A program made the position numbers and the translations under genes. Under the pieces are notes generated by a model. That model was not told where the DNA came from and made no database searches. It saw only the letters and a list, made by a program, of their open reading frames with translations. From positions 60,709,530 through 60,773,529 of the forward strand of contig CM055279.1 in the NCBI GenBank assembly GCA_029237695.1: a stretch of 64,000 nt of DNA. The letters are read 5' to 3'. This DNA is from Conchocele bisecta (lineage: Eukaryota > Mollusca > Bivalvia > Lucinida > Thyasiridae). Below, in pieces: positions 22,290 through 33,760 of the stretch. Numbering within the stretch: position 1 is the first letter of the stretch; every line of letters starts with the position of its first letter.

Positions 22290-23160
22290 TCTGACCAACC
22301 GACAGACCGACAAGCTGACTCCTATCTACCGCCTAATATTGAAGTCAGGCCCGTACGCAGAGTGGGTACGACGGGTGCGTACGCACCCCCCTTAACCCCA
22401 CAGGCCTGTATAGTGGTATTGGCAAAAAGTGTAGATCCAGATGAGCCGGCTCGTGATGAGCCGTCTCATCAGGATCTGCACTTTTTGCAAGTAATGTTCA
22501 TAATTTTGAGAACAAAAACACCTCATATTCATAAATGGACTGGTCTGAAAATCATTTTGTGATGATTGGAATGGGTTGCAAAATTAACATATCAAAATCC
22601 AATCCAGTTATTTAGGGATGAAAGGGTTATTCTGCTGAGGTCTGTCCGTGAATGTGCAAAAAATGTGGAAAAACTCTAAAATGCCTTTTCACGTAAAAAG
22701 TATTTCAGCGGCCTTGTGAAAGTCTGAGATAGTGGAATCGATATGTCAGAGAATTGTGCATTTTGTGATACAAGCACGAAATTTGGTGCACCGTTAGGAA
22801 ACATTATTTTAATTATTTTTAGCTTTAGGGACATCTCAGATTTGTCACGTGACAAAAATGGCAGCCATTTCCCAAAATGTTGAGAGGTCATGTTAATAGT
22901 TGAATGGACGTGTCGTATATGTTCACATGTATCAAGTGTGCAAATATTAAAGCAGTCCATTAAAAAATATTGGCATTGTGGCACAATGGAGTAACTCTTA
23001 CAAACATGTTGACAGTCATAAACAAGTGTGCCGAAGGTCACAATATACGGCAATCGAGGCATAGCCAGTATACAAGGTAATCAGAAAAGAAATCAGTAAC
23101 ACTGATGGATGTACCACTCAAAACCTAACACATAAAACAAACTTCAGCACAAATTTAAAA
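22290..23160. other. Anonymous sequence
   Basis: No gene recognised. It contains 'ccgacagaccgacaagctgactcc' near 22300, a typical end of the GACGG-type repeats. An imperfect inverted repeat surrounds 'gatgagccggctcgtgatgagccg' near 22440-22470. Confidence 0.4.
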
Positions 23161-23164
23161 GAAA

Positions 23165-23550
23165 ACTAGAAATGGACGCTTGTCGACAAGCTCATGTGTA
23201 TCCCCCTCCCCAGATACACAAGTAGTTTTAAAAAATGGTGTTCGAGTTATGCTCCGGAGACAAAATCTCGAAAATCATTTACCCGAGTGTTAAAGTTTTG
23301 TGACGGACGGACGGACGGGACGACGGGAGGACGGGAGGACGGGACGCACGTTCCTACGAATGAATACTTGTTGGGTTTTTACTCTATAAAAATACCCAAC
23401 AAGAGTACCCAACACTATCCTAACCCTACCCAATAAGACCCCCGTACGCTTACAACAAGTACCCATTCGTGTGTGCGGACGGACGGACGGACGGACGGAC
23501 GGACAAGGGTAACACTAAATGACCCCTCCACTATCGTGGTGGGGCATAAA
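23165..23550. repeat. GGAC-rich repeat ends with terminal hairpin
   Basis: 'aatggacgcttgtcgacaag' and 'tgtatccccctccccagatac' at 23167-23220 recur at 48230-48290. (GGAC)n runs lie at 23300-23345 and 23478-23505. The segment ends in an ACCCCTCCACTATCGTGGTGGGG stem near 23521-23546. Confidence 0.65.
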
Positions 23551-23729
23551 AATATTCCAAAGGGTGTTCGAGTTATGCTCTGGATACAAAATCAGAGCAC
23601 GAAACAACAAAGGGAGATAAGTAAACAAGAATTCCGCGGAATGAAATGCCTCGCCTTGTCCCGCCTTGACCTCGAGCCTGGGCCCGAAAGCAATTTTCAC
23701 AGTTTAGGGAAATGTAATAATTTAGCTGC

Positions 23730-24000
23730 ATAAATTACCTGTAATAAGTTAGTGTTCAGTTACAAAAAATTAAAAAAAATGTAAACAATTTTTTTTCTTC
23801 AAAAATTAAAAATAATAATGCTTGCTACTGGAGCCAAGAATTTTTTTTTAATAGTCCTATATTTATCTACATATATCTGCACAAGTCCACAAAATGCCAC
23901 AATATTTTCAACACAGTTTACGGAAATGTAATATCCAATGTAGTAATTTACCTGTATAAATTACCTGTGGTCAGACTGGTCAAGACTGGACATTTGCCCA
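23730..24000. repeat. Single unit of the 'ctactggagcc' A-rich repeat
   Basis: Contains 'aataatgcttgctactggag', 'tagtcctatatttatctac' and 'ccacaatattttcaacacag', the unit that is tandemly repeated at 48420-49960. Confidence 0.8.
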
Positions 24001-24049
24001 TGCTACCACATGCACAGGTGAATGGTTCTCTCAGTCTCTATTGTTGTCT

Positions 24050-24846
24050 CTACAGGTAAGGTGTACAGAGCACACGAGAAAAGGTGTACAGAGCAGACGA
24101 GAAAACGGGTAAAACGGGTGTTCATGCATTATTGTCCAGTTTGTAGAGTGCTCAAAACAAAAAAGGGAGATAACTCAAAAATTAGCTACGCAAGAGTTGT
24201 CATTCTTGTGCGTGACACACCTCCGTGTCGTGGTCTATGCATGTGTGAAGTTTCATGAAAATATTCCAAAGGGTGTTCGGGTTATACTCCGGACAGGAAA
24301 TCAGTGCGTGAAAACAAAAAAGGGAGATAACTAAAAAATTAGCTATGCAAGAGTTGTCATTCTTGTGCACAACACACCTTCGGTTCGTGGTCTAATTGAA
24401 TGTGTAAAGTTTCATAAAAATATTCCAAAGGGTGGTCGAGTTATGGTCAATCAGTGCGCAAAACAAAAAAGGGAGATAACTAAAAAATTAACTATGCAAG
24501 AGTTGTCATTCTTGTGCGCGACACACCTTCGGGTCGTGTGCATGTGTGAAGTTTCATGAAAATATTCCAAAGGGTGGTGGAGTTATGCTCCGGACACGAA
24601 ATCAGTGCGAGAAACAAAAAAGGGAGATAACTCAAAAATTAGCTATGAAAGAGTTGTAATTCTTGTGCGCGACACACATTCGGGTCGTGGTCTATGCATG
24701 TGTGAAGTTTCATGAAAATATTCCAAAGGGTGTTCGAGTTATGCTCCGGACAAGAAGTATCTGCGGCGGACGAGGACGCGGACGCGGACGCGGACGCGGC
24801 CCGCTGTCAAATCCATAGTATCCCCCGACGGAGTCCGGGGGATACA
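24050..24846. repeat. Tandem array, about 150-bp unit 'gggagataac...gttatgctccgga', with terminal hairpin
   Basis: Four units with 'aaaaaagggagataactc', 'agctatgcaagagttgtca', 'tctatgcatgtgtgaagttt' and 'gggtgttcgagttatgctcc'. The array ends in a GCGGAC run and the stem-loop TATCCCCCGACGGAGTCCGG near 24820-24845. The same array and hairpin occur at 50030-50813. From memory, units of this kind are widespread in molluscan DNA. Confidence 0.9.
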
Positions 24847-24849
24847 ATA

Positions 24850-25820
24850 AACACAAATTATATATGTCATTGGCCTTGACCCTGAACACAGGGACCGCAT
24901 ATGTGGGCTATGGAAATTCAAGCCAATCCGACAGAGGGTTGTAGAGATAACAGTTAGGAACACACGTTAAACGCAAATGTGTACTGTCTGTTTCACGAAA
25001 GCTGCCCAAATTTTACGGCCATATAAACAACTAAAAAACAATATTTTTTTCGATAATATTAAATTAAAGGAAAATTTAAAAATCAGCCTTCTTTTTATTT
25101 CGTTAAATTTGGTCAAATATTGGTTTTATTACGAAAAATTGATTTGTCTATGGGAATTTAACATGGGGAAAAAAGAGGTAGAGGACTTGTGGGAGCAGTC
25201 ACAAAACAAACACATTTGGAAATTGACTCCGAAACCAAGCTAGATATCTTTGAAATGATCTAACTAAGAACACAAAAGATAAATTGGCACTGAACACAGA
25301 GGCCGCGTGCGCGGGCTACATAATGAAAATATGGATGGTGAAAAATAAGTACATGAAGTTTGAAGCCAATCTGACTTAGGTTTGCAGAAATATAATGTTC
25401 AGATAACCAAAAACGTCAACGTAAATCTTGCAAAACAATAACACATATCTAAACAATTTGACATTGACCGGGGGCAGGCGTGTCGCATGGAATGAAACCA
25501 TAGATAGTGATAAACAGGAATATGAAGTGTCAAGTCAATCGGACTGAGGGTTCCAGAATTAATAGGTATTCGAAACCTTTAACGCAACTTTTACAAAAAC
25601 GTTAACACAAACTAAGTAAATTGACTTTGGCCTTGGACATGTGGGCCACATTGCTGGGCCATGGAATGAAAATATAGATCACGATAAACAAGTATATGAC
25701 GTTATGGACTTTCAAGTCAATCGGACTCAGGGTTGCAGAGATACTTGGTATCCGAAAGCTTACGAAACCGGACGGATGAACGGATAGACGGACGGACGGA
25801 TGTATACCATAATACGTCCT
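24850..25820. repeat. Diverged tandem array, about 170-230-bp unit
   Basis: Units share 'ttggccttg.ac', 'gg.ccgcatg.gtgggcta', 'caagccaatc.gac...gggttgcaga' and 'ttaacgcaa'. They begin near 24870, 25260, 25430 and 25615. The array ends in GGACGGACGGATGTATACC near 25790-25808. Confidence 0.65.
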
Positions 25821-25859
25821 GTTTTTCAAACGGATGTATACAGATGGCTAGGTAACCGT

Positions 25860-26984
25860 TACAAACATTTCGACATAATAATCATTGTTATAAAATGAGA
25901 GCGAATTGACTTGAGATTTTTTGCAATGAGAGCGAATTTAATTGACCAGGAAGCATTAGACCTGCTTGAATCACATTTATATTACTTGGCAGTTGTGACC
26001 TTTCATCTGGCTTCGGTAGAACGCACAAGGTAACCCGTAAATCTCGCGATAGAACGAGAAAATAACAATGGCATCGAATATTTGCGATTCTCGAAGTTAA
26101 ATGTATACAATTCATTTTTATTGAAATATATATACAATGCAAAGATAAAAGAAATAGCAGCAATTGCACACCACCGTCCACGGAACCACAAATCCGCTGC
26201 CCCCCCCCCCCCCACCCCCCCCCCCACCCCTATGTTGTCTTAAGGACCCGTTCTATACCTGATCATCGTTTGATTCAAAGATAATTGCTCCGTAAATGGG
26301 ATAGAATATATGTATAACATACATGTGAACACTGCCTCGTTACTGTATCTAATACGGCACATGGAGTGGCAAAGTCAGCCATCTGTGTGCGTTCCAGCCA
26401 TCAGTCAGTTTCATCTGTACTGCCGTTTGAAAAAGAACTCAAAATGTGAAGTAGAACATATGCCATAATGTAGCTAATCACATATGGAAAAGCCAGAATA
26501 ACAGACTCCTATCAATTATATTACACCAAACTGCAAAATATGTCAGTTTTCTGGACAGGTTTGTGTCTGTGTTTTAACGACATGAATCACCAATATAAAT
26601 CGCCTCATGCACAGAAAATCGCACAGTGTACCACTTTTACCTGGCGAACCACACAACACATACCATATATACACACTACCGTACTCTGTTATTCGCTATC
26701 AAATCCAGTGACATATAAGCAGTTACCCAAGTGTATTGTCCCTGGTGTCTATTCGCCTACTATGCGAGTAAATATGGCTTTATATATGTGTTACACATAC
26801 ACTAACATAGACTGTGCATCAGATTGGAAAATAATTGTGATGTTGATGGGAGAAATGTTCAGATATCTCGACTTTTGTATAGTTTGCTGTCAGAATAGTT
26901 ATAGCTTGCCGTTGTCACATCTGTCTATTATTTATTGCACCAACTTTATATTTGGTTTGCTGTCATAGTATTTGCTGTATGTGT
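25860..26984. other. Anonymous sequence with poly-C tract
   Basis: No gene recognised. 26201-26228 is an interrupted C run. An open frame at 26540-26968 has no recognisable domain and ends within the repeat shared with 11100 and 53400; I do not regard it as a gene. Confidence 0.4.
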
Positions 26985-27215
26985 TAAACGCACTAAGTGG
27001 TGAAACTGTACGATGGCTTGTACATGCAAAGATGGCGGAGATGGCAACCCCATGCTCCATATAGTATACAGTAACAAGACAATATTCACATATGTTATAT
27101 TCATATACCACATCACTCTTATAAAGCAATTATTATTGAAGCCAAGTGTATCTATATATTACCTAATACCTTAATACAGTCGCATACATAAATCGGTTAC
27201 TTGAAGAGAACATAT
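26985..27215. repeat. Third copy of the block ending 11283 and 53640
   Basis: 'gaaactgtacgatggcttg', 'tgcaaagatggcggagatgg' and 'ccatatagtatacagtaac' occur here and at 11130-11200 and 53465-53540. This copy and the 53.6-kb copy continue to 'aatcggtta.ttgaagagaac', which shows where the element at 11284 interrupted the first copy. Confidence 0.8.
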
Positions 27216-27411
27216 ACAGTAGTATATAGGGTATGAGTTCATTACCGCGACTAAGGGGAAATTAATTGGTGGGTGTTTATGCTCCCACCACTACAAAAAT
27301 GGGTCATGCTTTATATGGGAATCAAAACAAAATGTATCCCCACCGTCAATTGGTGAATTGAATTCGGTGGAATTAATTTTTCGAATTTGTAAAATTCGAA
27401 AAATTTCTCAT

Positions 27412-27872
27412 AATTAATTAATTTCCAGGATTGGAAAGTATATTTACTAGTATATAGAAAGACATTATGACGATTGCCATAAACAATATGAGACGGATGG
27501 CGAGGAAACCGAATGCCTTTCTATATACTAGTAAATATACTTTCCAATCCTGGAAATTAATTAATTAATTAATTATGAAAAATTATGACAAATGGCTAAA
27601 ATAAGTAGTCGAAACTATTACAGATTTTATACCGAATGCCTTTCTATATACCAGTAAATATACTTTCCAATCCAGGAAATTAATTAATTAATTAATTAAT
27701 TATGAGAAATTACGAGAAATTATGAGAAATTATGACAAATTGCTAAAAAATGTAGTCGAAACCATTACGGATTTTATACTACTTATCGAAATCCGCAATA
27801 TTGAACAAATATAGTACCTCTTTATAATTAATAATTAATTTCCAGGATTGGAAAAGTATATTTACTAGTATA
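27412..27872. repeat. Inverted repeat cluster with four arms
   Basis: An arm of about 45 bp (ttccaggattggaaagtata through ctagtatatagaaag) occurs at 27420-27462 and 27845-27880. Its inverse occurs at 27512-27562 and 27636-27685. The first pair forms a near-perfect hairpin around a loop of about 50 bp. That loop reads INNMRRMARKPNA, almost the same peptide as the start of the ORF at 27885. Arms end in (TTAA)n runs. Confidence 0.8.
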
Positions 27873-27884
27873 TAGAAAGACATT

Positions 27885-28112
27885 ATGACAGTTGCCATAA
27901 AAAATATGAGCCGAATGGCGAGGAAACCGAATGTATCTCACAAACTGATTAGTGAGGTAGCGATTCCCCCAACCCAAAGAACAATACAAACACCTCCTAA
28001 CATTCGTCGTAATACGAATAAAAAGGAGATAAAACCCCCTCCACGGGGACCCGCTAAACTTCGTGACTTACGGTCGGAGGCCTCCAAATTGGGAATAACC
28101 TTCCCCAACTAG
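27885..28112 (+). pseudogene. N-terminal fragment of a Polinton-associated protein, cut by an inserted element
   Basis: A 75-codon frame, basic and proline-rich, with AKLRDLRSEASKLGITFPN near its end. That segment looks like the beginning of a SAP-type helix motif. The stop codon appears to be supplied by the left end of the inserted hairpin element (AACTAG at 28107), so the natural protein probably continued. It lies 1.5 kb upstream of the polymerase ORF and on the same strand. The link to the Polinton is inferred from position only. Confidence 0.4.
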
Positions 28113-29574
28113 ATTGGTCAGTAAGCGAGGCTTACGGAATACCCCCCGCGTGGGCCCAGGTACCCCTAAAATATGTAAAAATTTCCAAGTGTGTGGGCTT
28201 GTTACCTTGACTCTGGGATTAGCGCGAGCGGCATGAACGTGAATTTGTCACAGGGTGGTAGAGGTCCGTTGGCATTGGAGGAATGAGTGTGTGAAATGTG
28301 AAGCAGATCCGAGCAAGGAAATAGAAGTTATAACCGATTTCTCTGATGTTAAGTTTTGTAAAGAGACTACCGTGTAACCTCGAATTAACGCCCCCGGAGG
28401 CACAAATAAGGATTTAAGGATTATTTTTGTTTGAAATTGGCGGTCATTGGTAAAAAATTATTATTATTTTATTTTTTTTACTTGGGGGGGGGGGGGGGGG
28501 GGGCGCGTTTATTAGGAAGGGGGCGTTAATTCGAGGTTATACGTTATGTATGTGACGTTGACCTCGAGATCAGCGGGGATTTGTCACAGCATATGAAATA
28601 TTAAGAATTTTCAATGAAAGAAATAGAAGTTATAACATATTTCTCTGATGTTAAGTTTTGTAAAGAGACTAAGTATGTGACCTTGACCTTGGGATCAGCG
28701 GGGGATGGACAGTCGTAGATTTGTCACAGCATGATAGTACAACCGTAGAGGAATGCACAAGTGAAATAATAAGAATTTTCAATGAAGGAAATAGAAGTTA
28801 TAACTTATTTCTCTGATGTTAAGTTTTGTAAAGAGACTAAGTATTTGACCTTGACATTGGGATCAGCGGGGGTTGGACGGTCATGGATTTGGCACAGCAT
28901 GGTATTAGAGCCTTACAGGAATGCATGTGTGAAATATTAAGAATTTTAGATGAAGTAAATAGAAGTTAGAACAATATTTCTCTGATGTTAAGTTGTGTAA
29001 AGAGACTAAGTATTTGACCTTGACCTTGGGATCAGCGGGGGTTGGACGGTCGTGGAATTTGCACAGCATGGTAGTAGAGCCTTACAGGAATGCATGTGTG
29101 AAATATTAAGAATTTTAGATGAAGGAAATAGAAGTTAGAACAATATTTCTCTGATGTTAAGTTTTGTAAAGAGACTAAGTATTTGACCTTGACCTTGGTA
29201 TCAGCGGGTCTTGGATGGTCGTGGATTTGGCACAGCATGGTAGTAGAGCCTTACAGGAATGCATATGTGAAATATTAAGCATTTTAGATGAAGTTATAAC
29301 AATATTTCTCTAATGTTAAGTTTACGGACTAAGTATTTGACCTTGACCTTGGGATCTGCGGGGGTTGGACGGTCGTGGATTTGGCACAGCATGGTAGTAG
29401 AGCCTTACAGGAATGCATGTGTGAAATATCAAGCATTTTAGATGAAGGAAATAGAAGTATAACAATATTTCTCTGATGTTAAGTTTACGGACGCACGGAC
29501 GGACGCACGGACGGACGGAAGGACGGACAACCTGACTCCAGTATACCCCCCACAACTCGTTGCGGGGGGTATAA
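28107..29574 (+). mobile_element. Hairpin-bounded GACCTTGACC repeat element (long copy)
   Basis: The left end ACTAGATTGGTCAGTAAGCG matches the left end at 11284, followed by GGAATACCCCCC. The inside has about seven units of 150-170 bp with 'ttctctgatgttaagttttg', 'aaagagactaagtatttgac' and TTGACCTTGGGATCAGCGGG. A poly-G tract lies at 28484-28502, with an inserted 'cctcgaattaacgcccccg' palindromic segment at 28375-28545. The right end is a GGACGGACGGA run, 'ctgactccagtata', and the stem CCCCCCACAACTCGTTGCGG. It appears inserted within or beside the Polinton coding region. No transposase inside, so non-autonomous if mobile. Confidence 0.6.
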
Positions 29575-29589
29575 AAATGTGCAGGCGAA

Positions 29590-32500
29590 AGGCTTAGCCA
29601 AGATTATAAATGAGGCGAAAAATGAGGAATTTATTAAAAGACTGACTTATGCGTACAAATCGAGAAAAACGGATGATGGGGGCAGACTGAGAAGATTGCG
29701 CCTTAACAATGTAACCCAACCTGCACTATACAAAAAAAGCCAAATCTTTAGCCGATGAGGCGGTATTGAGTATGCGCGGTAAAAATATTGTGGTGCCCAA
29801 ACAACGAATTCCTAAAACCGGCCTGTTAAGGAAAATAATAGACGAAGGCGACGACATTCTGGATGATTACATACGGACGGAGAGTAAAATAGTGAAAGGA
29901 CGCCGCACAGTAACTATTACCCTAAAACGGCGCACCCAAGTAAATATAACGGAACGAATAATGGCAGAGATCGCCCCAATGCTAACTGGGAGTTTCTACA
30001 GACGTTATTTATTTTCATACAAATTGGCTCACATCGAGCAGACAGACACACAGGGTAGACCGGAAACGATAATATTTCATAAACAACTGCGCGGGAGCCC
30101 CTGGTTGAGAGAATACGAGGACGCGAGTGAATGGGTTGCCGAACAGGAGGAAACTAGAATGAACATCGATAAAATAGACAGCCCGAGCACGAAATGGACG
30201 TTTGTTAGGTGGTCCGGCGTTACGATTAAATTAATTATTTCATCTAGCGCAGACGATGAGGGGATGAGATCCTCGAAAGCGGCAGGAGGCCCGCTTCCCG
30301 AATGGTATCGATATCGGAAGGGGATAAAACCGTTGGATAAATTTAACGACGAGCTTTGCTTGTTTAGATGTATCGTTCTTCAAACGACTGATCTGCGAGC
30401 AGACCGCTGTCTCACAAAAACGCAAGATTTGGTCCACGAATATATCCTTTTCTGTAAAAGTAAGGGGTGGAAAAGACCAGCCGACCCTATAATACTTGAC
30501 GACATAAAAAAGTGGAGGAATGTTTTAAACTCGGAATTGAGGTGTATGAACCAGTCGAAGAGGGCACATGGTATTTAAGAAAAGTGGCGGCGCATTACGA
30601 AGAAATTGGTAGGAAGAAAATGAAAATCGGTATTTACAATAATCACGCCTTTCTGATTACCGACATGAACAAAACCACCCACACCCTCTGCTGCTACGGG
30701 TGCAACCAGAATTCATGCAATCTCATAATTTAAAACGACACGCGCTCACCTGCATGCGAGGTGAGACGAAGCTCACGTGCAAAGGCGCTCAGATCGACAG
30801 ACCCACATCCGCCTACGAAAAGGCCTTTTACCCCAGGTCTCACGCGAGCGCGAAGGCGACAAGTTGGATACAATCATTCGAAAAGCGCGGTAAACCACAT
30901 ATACACACTGCACACTGCGGGCACGGCAGTGAGAGGATGGTGGGTGGAGAGCCAGTCGACGGATTTTGTGAGGAAACTAACACGGTTTGCCAATTTCACG
31001 GGTGTTATTGGCATGGATGCCCTAAGTGTCTCTCACGGCGTGTTGAGAGGACTAGAGCGATAAAGGGAGCCATAATTATTGCGCGCGCAGCAGCAGCAGT
31101 AGTGATCGCCATGGTGCCGCTCACACCAGAGGAAGAGCATGAGTTTATGGTCAACCAATTGGACCCCCTCGACAATTGGGTCGACAATGAAGGAGACACT
31201 TGCCCCAAACCAGTCATACACAAAGAGGACTACATTGAACCCCCTGTCAAAGAGGCCGCCATCGAACCCCCCACCAAAGAGAACATTATTACCCTCCCCA
31301 GACACCCAGCGACCGAGAGGGCGATCGAGAAAGAGAGATCGCGGATAATTGAACAATTCAGAAAAACTCTCGCGAGAGACGCTGCGATCGCGAAGGAGTT
31401 TTACATTAACTACTATTTGGGAGTGCGATTATGAAGACTGGTGGAAGAAAACACCAGCCCCTCCGACAACCGTTTACCCGTACCAGATTGTGTACGACTT
31501 TGAAGCGTATTTATCGAAAACTAGCGAAGGTGGGCCAACTTCGGTTGGGTGTCGGAGTAAGAAAGGTAATCTCGAATTTGTAAGCGAGCATGTGCCCATA
31601 AGCGTAAGCATCGGCGATAATTTATGTACTGAAATAAGTTCAAATAACTCACATATGCGAAACGGATCCGGCCAAATTGGTTGCCCTATTTATGGAAAAC
31701 ATACAGAAAAGGGGTAAGGCGATACGAGAGACCGCTGGTAAAAAGTACCTCCCTACCTGTATGGACAGGCTTCCCGCTACCCAACAACGCGAGATCACCC
31801 GATGGATTGATCAAGTTCCTGTAATTGGTTTCAACTCTAGTCGATACGATCTCAATCTGATAAAAAAACATTTCGTTGGGTTGTTGGCCGATACGACATC
31901 GAAAGTTCTCGTCGGTAAGAAAACAAACACGACGATGTTCCTATTTACCCCCGAATTACGATTTCTGGACGTAAAATGATATCTCAGTCCAGAGACGTCC
32001 TACGACAAATAGATAAAAGCATACGACTGCGAGGGGAAAAAGTCCATATGAGTTATTTCCATATGAGTGGTTTGATTCTATCGATAAACTGGATTACGAA
32101 GGGTTGCCCGAAATAAAATATTGGGACAACCAACTCAACCCAAATGGAAAAATAACAGCGACGGAACTGGCCGCATGCAATGAGATTTATAAAAATAAAA
32201 ATATGAAAACGTTCAGAGAGTGGCTGCGATACTACAATGATTTGGATGTGGATCCGTTTATAGAGGCGATCGGTAAAATGTCCAGTTTTTACAAGACGAG
32301 AGGCATTGACATGTTTAAAGATGCGGTTACTCTACCAGGGGTAGCGTTGCAGTACCTTCTTAGTCGGCTGCGGTCATAAGTCCCCCGCTGTTCGCTCCCA
32401 AGGTTGAGACGTACGAAATGTTGAAAGCAGCTTTGGTAGGTTGGCCATCAAATGTATTCTCTCGCCATGCGGAAGTCGGGGTCACAAAAATTAGGTCCGG

Positions 32501-33760
32501 TAAAAAAATATGATGCGACCTACCGTGATGATCTCCACACCCAAATAAATCGGATCGCCACAAACAAAATTGGGCCAACACCAGAAGAGATGTTGAAAAC
32601 TACCATGGGCGACACATCAACCATCTTTTCTCGCCACGCGAGACCAACGCCAGAAGGGATGTTGAAAACTGTCATGGGTGGTGGACCGCCAATCATATTC
32701 TCTAGCCGCGCTGGGCCAACACCAGAAGGGATGTTGAAAACTGCCATGGGCGACACATCAACCATCTTATCTCGCCACGAGAGACCAACACCAGAAGGGA
32801 TGTTGAAAACCGCCATGTGTGTTAGATTATCTCGCCACGCGGAAGTAGGGGTCACACAAATTAGGTGCAGTAAAAAATGCCAAGCTTCGACGCCAACGCG
32901 CTGTATCTATCTACATTCAATAAAAAGATGCCTTGTGGTGAGGAAGATATACACCATAATGAGGAATCCCACGACCCCCAAGGAATATCATGTTTTACCA
33001 GAAAAGATTTATCCGGGAGATGGTTCGGATTTGCCGAGGTGGATATAGAAGTTCCTCCAACATCGTTGTAGTTGAAAGATAAATTTTCGGAGATGTCTCC
33101 ATTATTTATCAACAGATTAGTCGAGGAAGGGGAAGTACCCGATTACATGCTAACATATTTAGACGACTCTGGAAGAAAACGCGGTATCGGTAAGAAACTA
33201 GTAGGTGTGCTGTCCGCCAAAAAAGTATTGCTGTACTCACCGCTTTTAAAGTGGTATTTGGAAAATGGCCTAAAGATCACTGGGGTCCACTGGAGTATCA
33301 CTTATGAGCGGGGTACGCCATTTATATGGTTTGTTAAGGGAGTTACTGACGCGTGGAGAACCGGTGACGAGGACGTGAGTAAAACCCCTATTGCCGGCAT
33401 AATGAAAGTGTTAGGGAACTCGTGCTGCGTAAAATGATAGTCTCCTGAGGGGCACCTGAATACGACATATACGAAGGACGAGAAATGTGTGGACAAGGCA
33501 TTAAGATCTGCATACTTCCACGATATGGAGGAGATCGACGATGCGTACGAGATATCTTCTAGAAAAGTTAATGCGGTTATGAATAGACCGTTTCACTGCG
33601 GGATAGCTGTGTACCAACTCGCCAAGCTGAGAATGTTGGAATTCTATTACGATTTTATGTGGACAGAACAGATTTTGAATTAATACAAATGGATACGAAC
33701 AGTCTATACATGGCAGTAAGCGCTAAACCTCCACAAGGAAATGAGAAATACGATAGTATA
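29590..33760 (+). pseudogene. polB: Polinton/Maverick-type protein-primed DNA polymerase B, copy 1 (frameshifted)
   Basis: Family-B DNA polymerase of the protein-primed type carried by Polintons and related adintovirus-like elements. Blocks in order: an upstream fragment (29592-29750); the N-terminal region 29766-30578 with DKFNDELCLFRC; 30512-30733; a Cys/His cluster FHGCYWHGCPKC (about 31000); exonuclease motifs VYDFEAY (about 31497) and GFNSSRYDLNLIKKH (about 31835). Then YYNDLDVDPFIEA (about 32240); palm motif A as DANALYLS (about 32890); SAKKVLLYSPLLKWYL; motif B as LGNSCC (about 33415); and motif C (about 33690). Frameshifts fall near 30550, 30720, 31420, 31680, 31980, 32380, 33070, 33430 and 33650. 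Motif C reads DTNSLY in place of the expected DTDSLY, so a metal-binding Asp is lost. A 69-71-bp tandem repeat sits before motif A. Not functional as it stands. Confidence 0.85.
32575..32860 (+). repeat. 69-71-bp tandem repeat inside polymerase copy 1
   Basis: Four units read PTPEGMLKTAMGDTSTILSR with small variation (near 32578, 32645, 32715 and 32788). The unit resembles the normal upstream segment EMLKAALVG.PS.VFSRHA at about 32415-32470, so it looks like a local amplification of that coding segment. It lies between the exonuclease half and palm motif A. Confidence 0.85.

Noticed and set aside
26540..26968. 142-codon open frame
   Set aside because: No recognisable motif, and its 3' part lies in a non-coding repeat shared with two other places.
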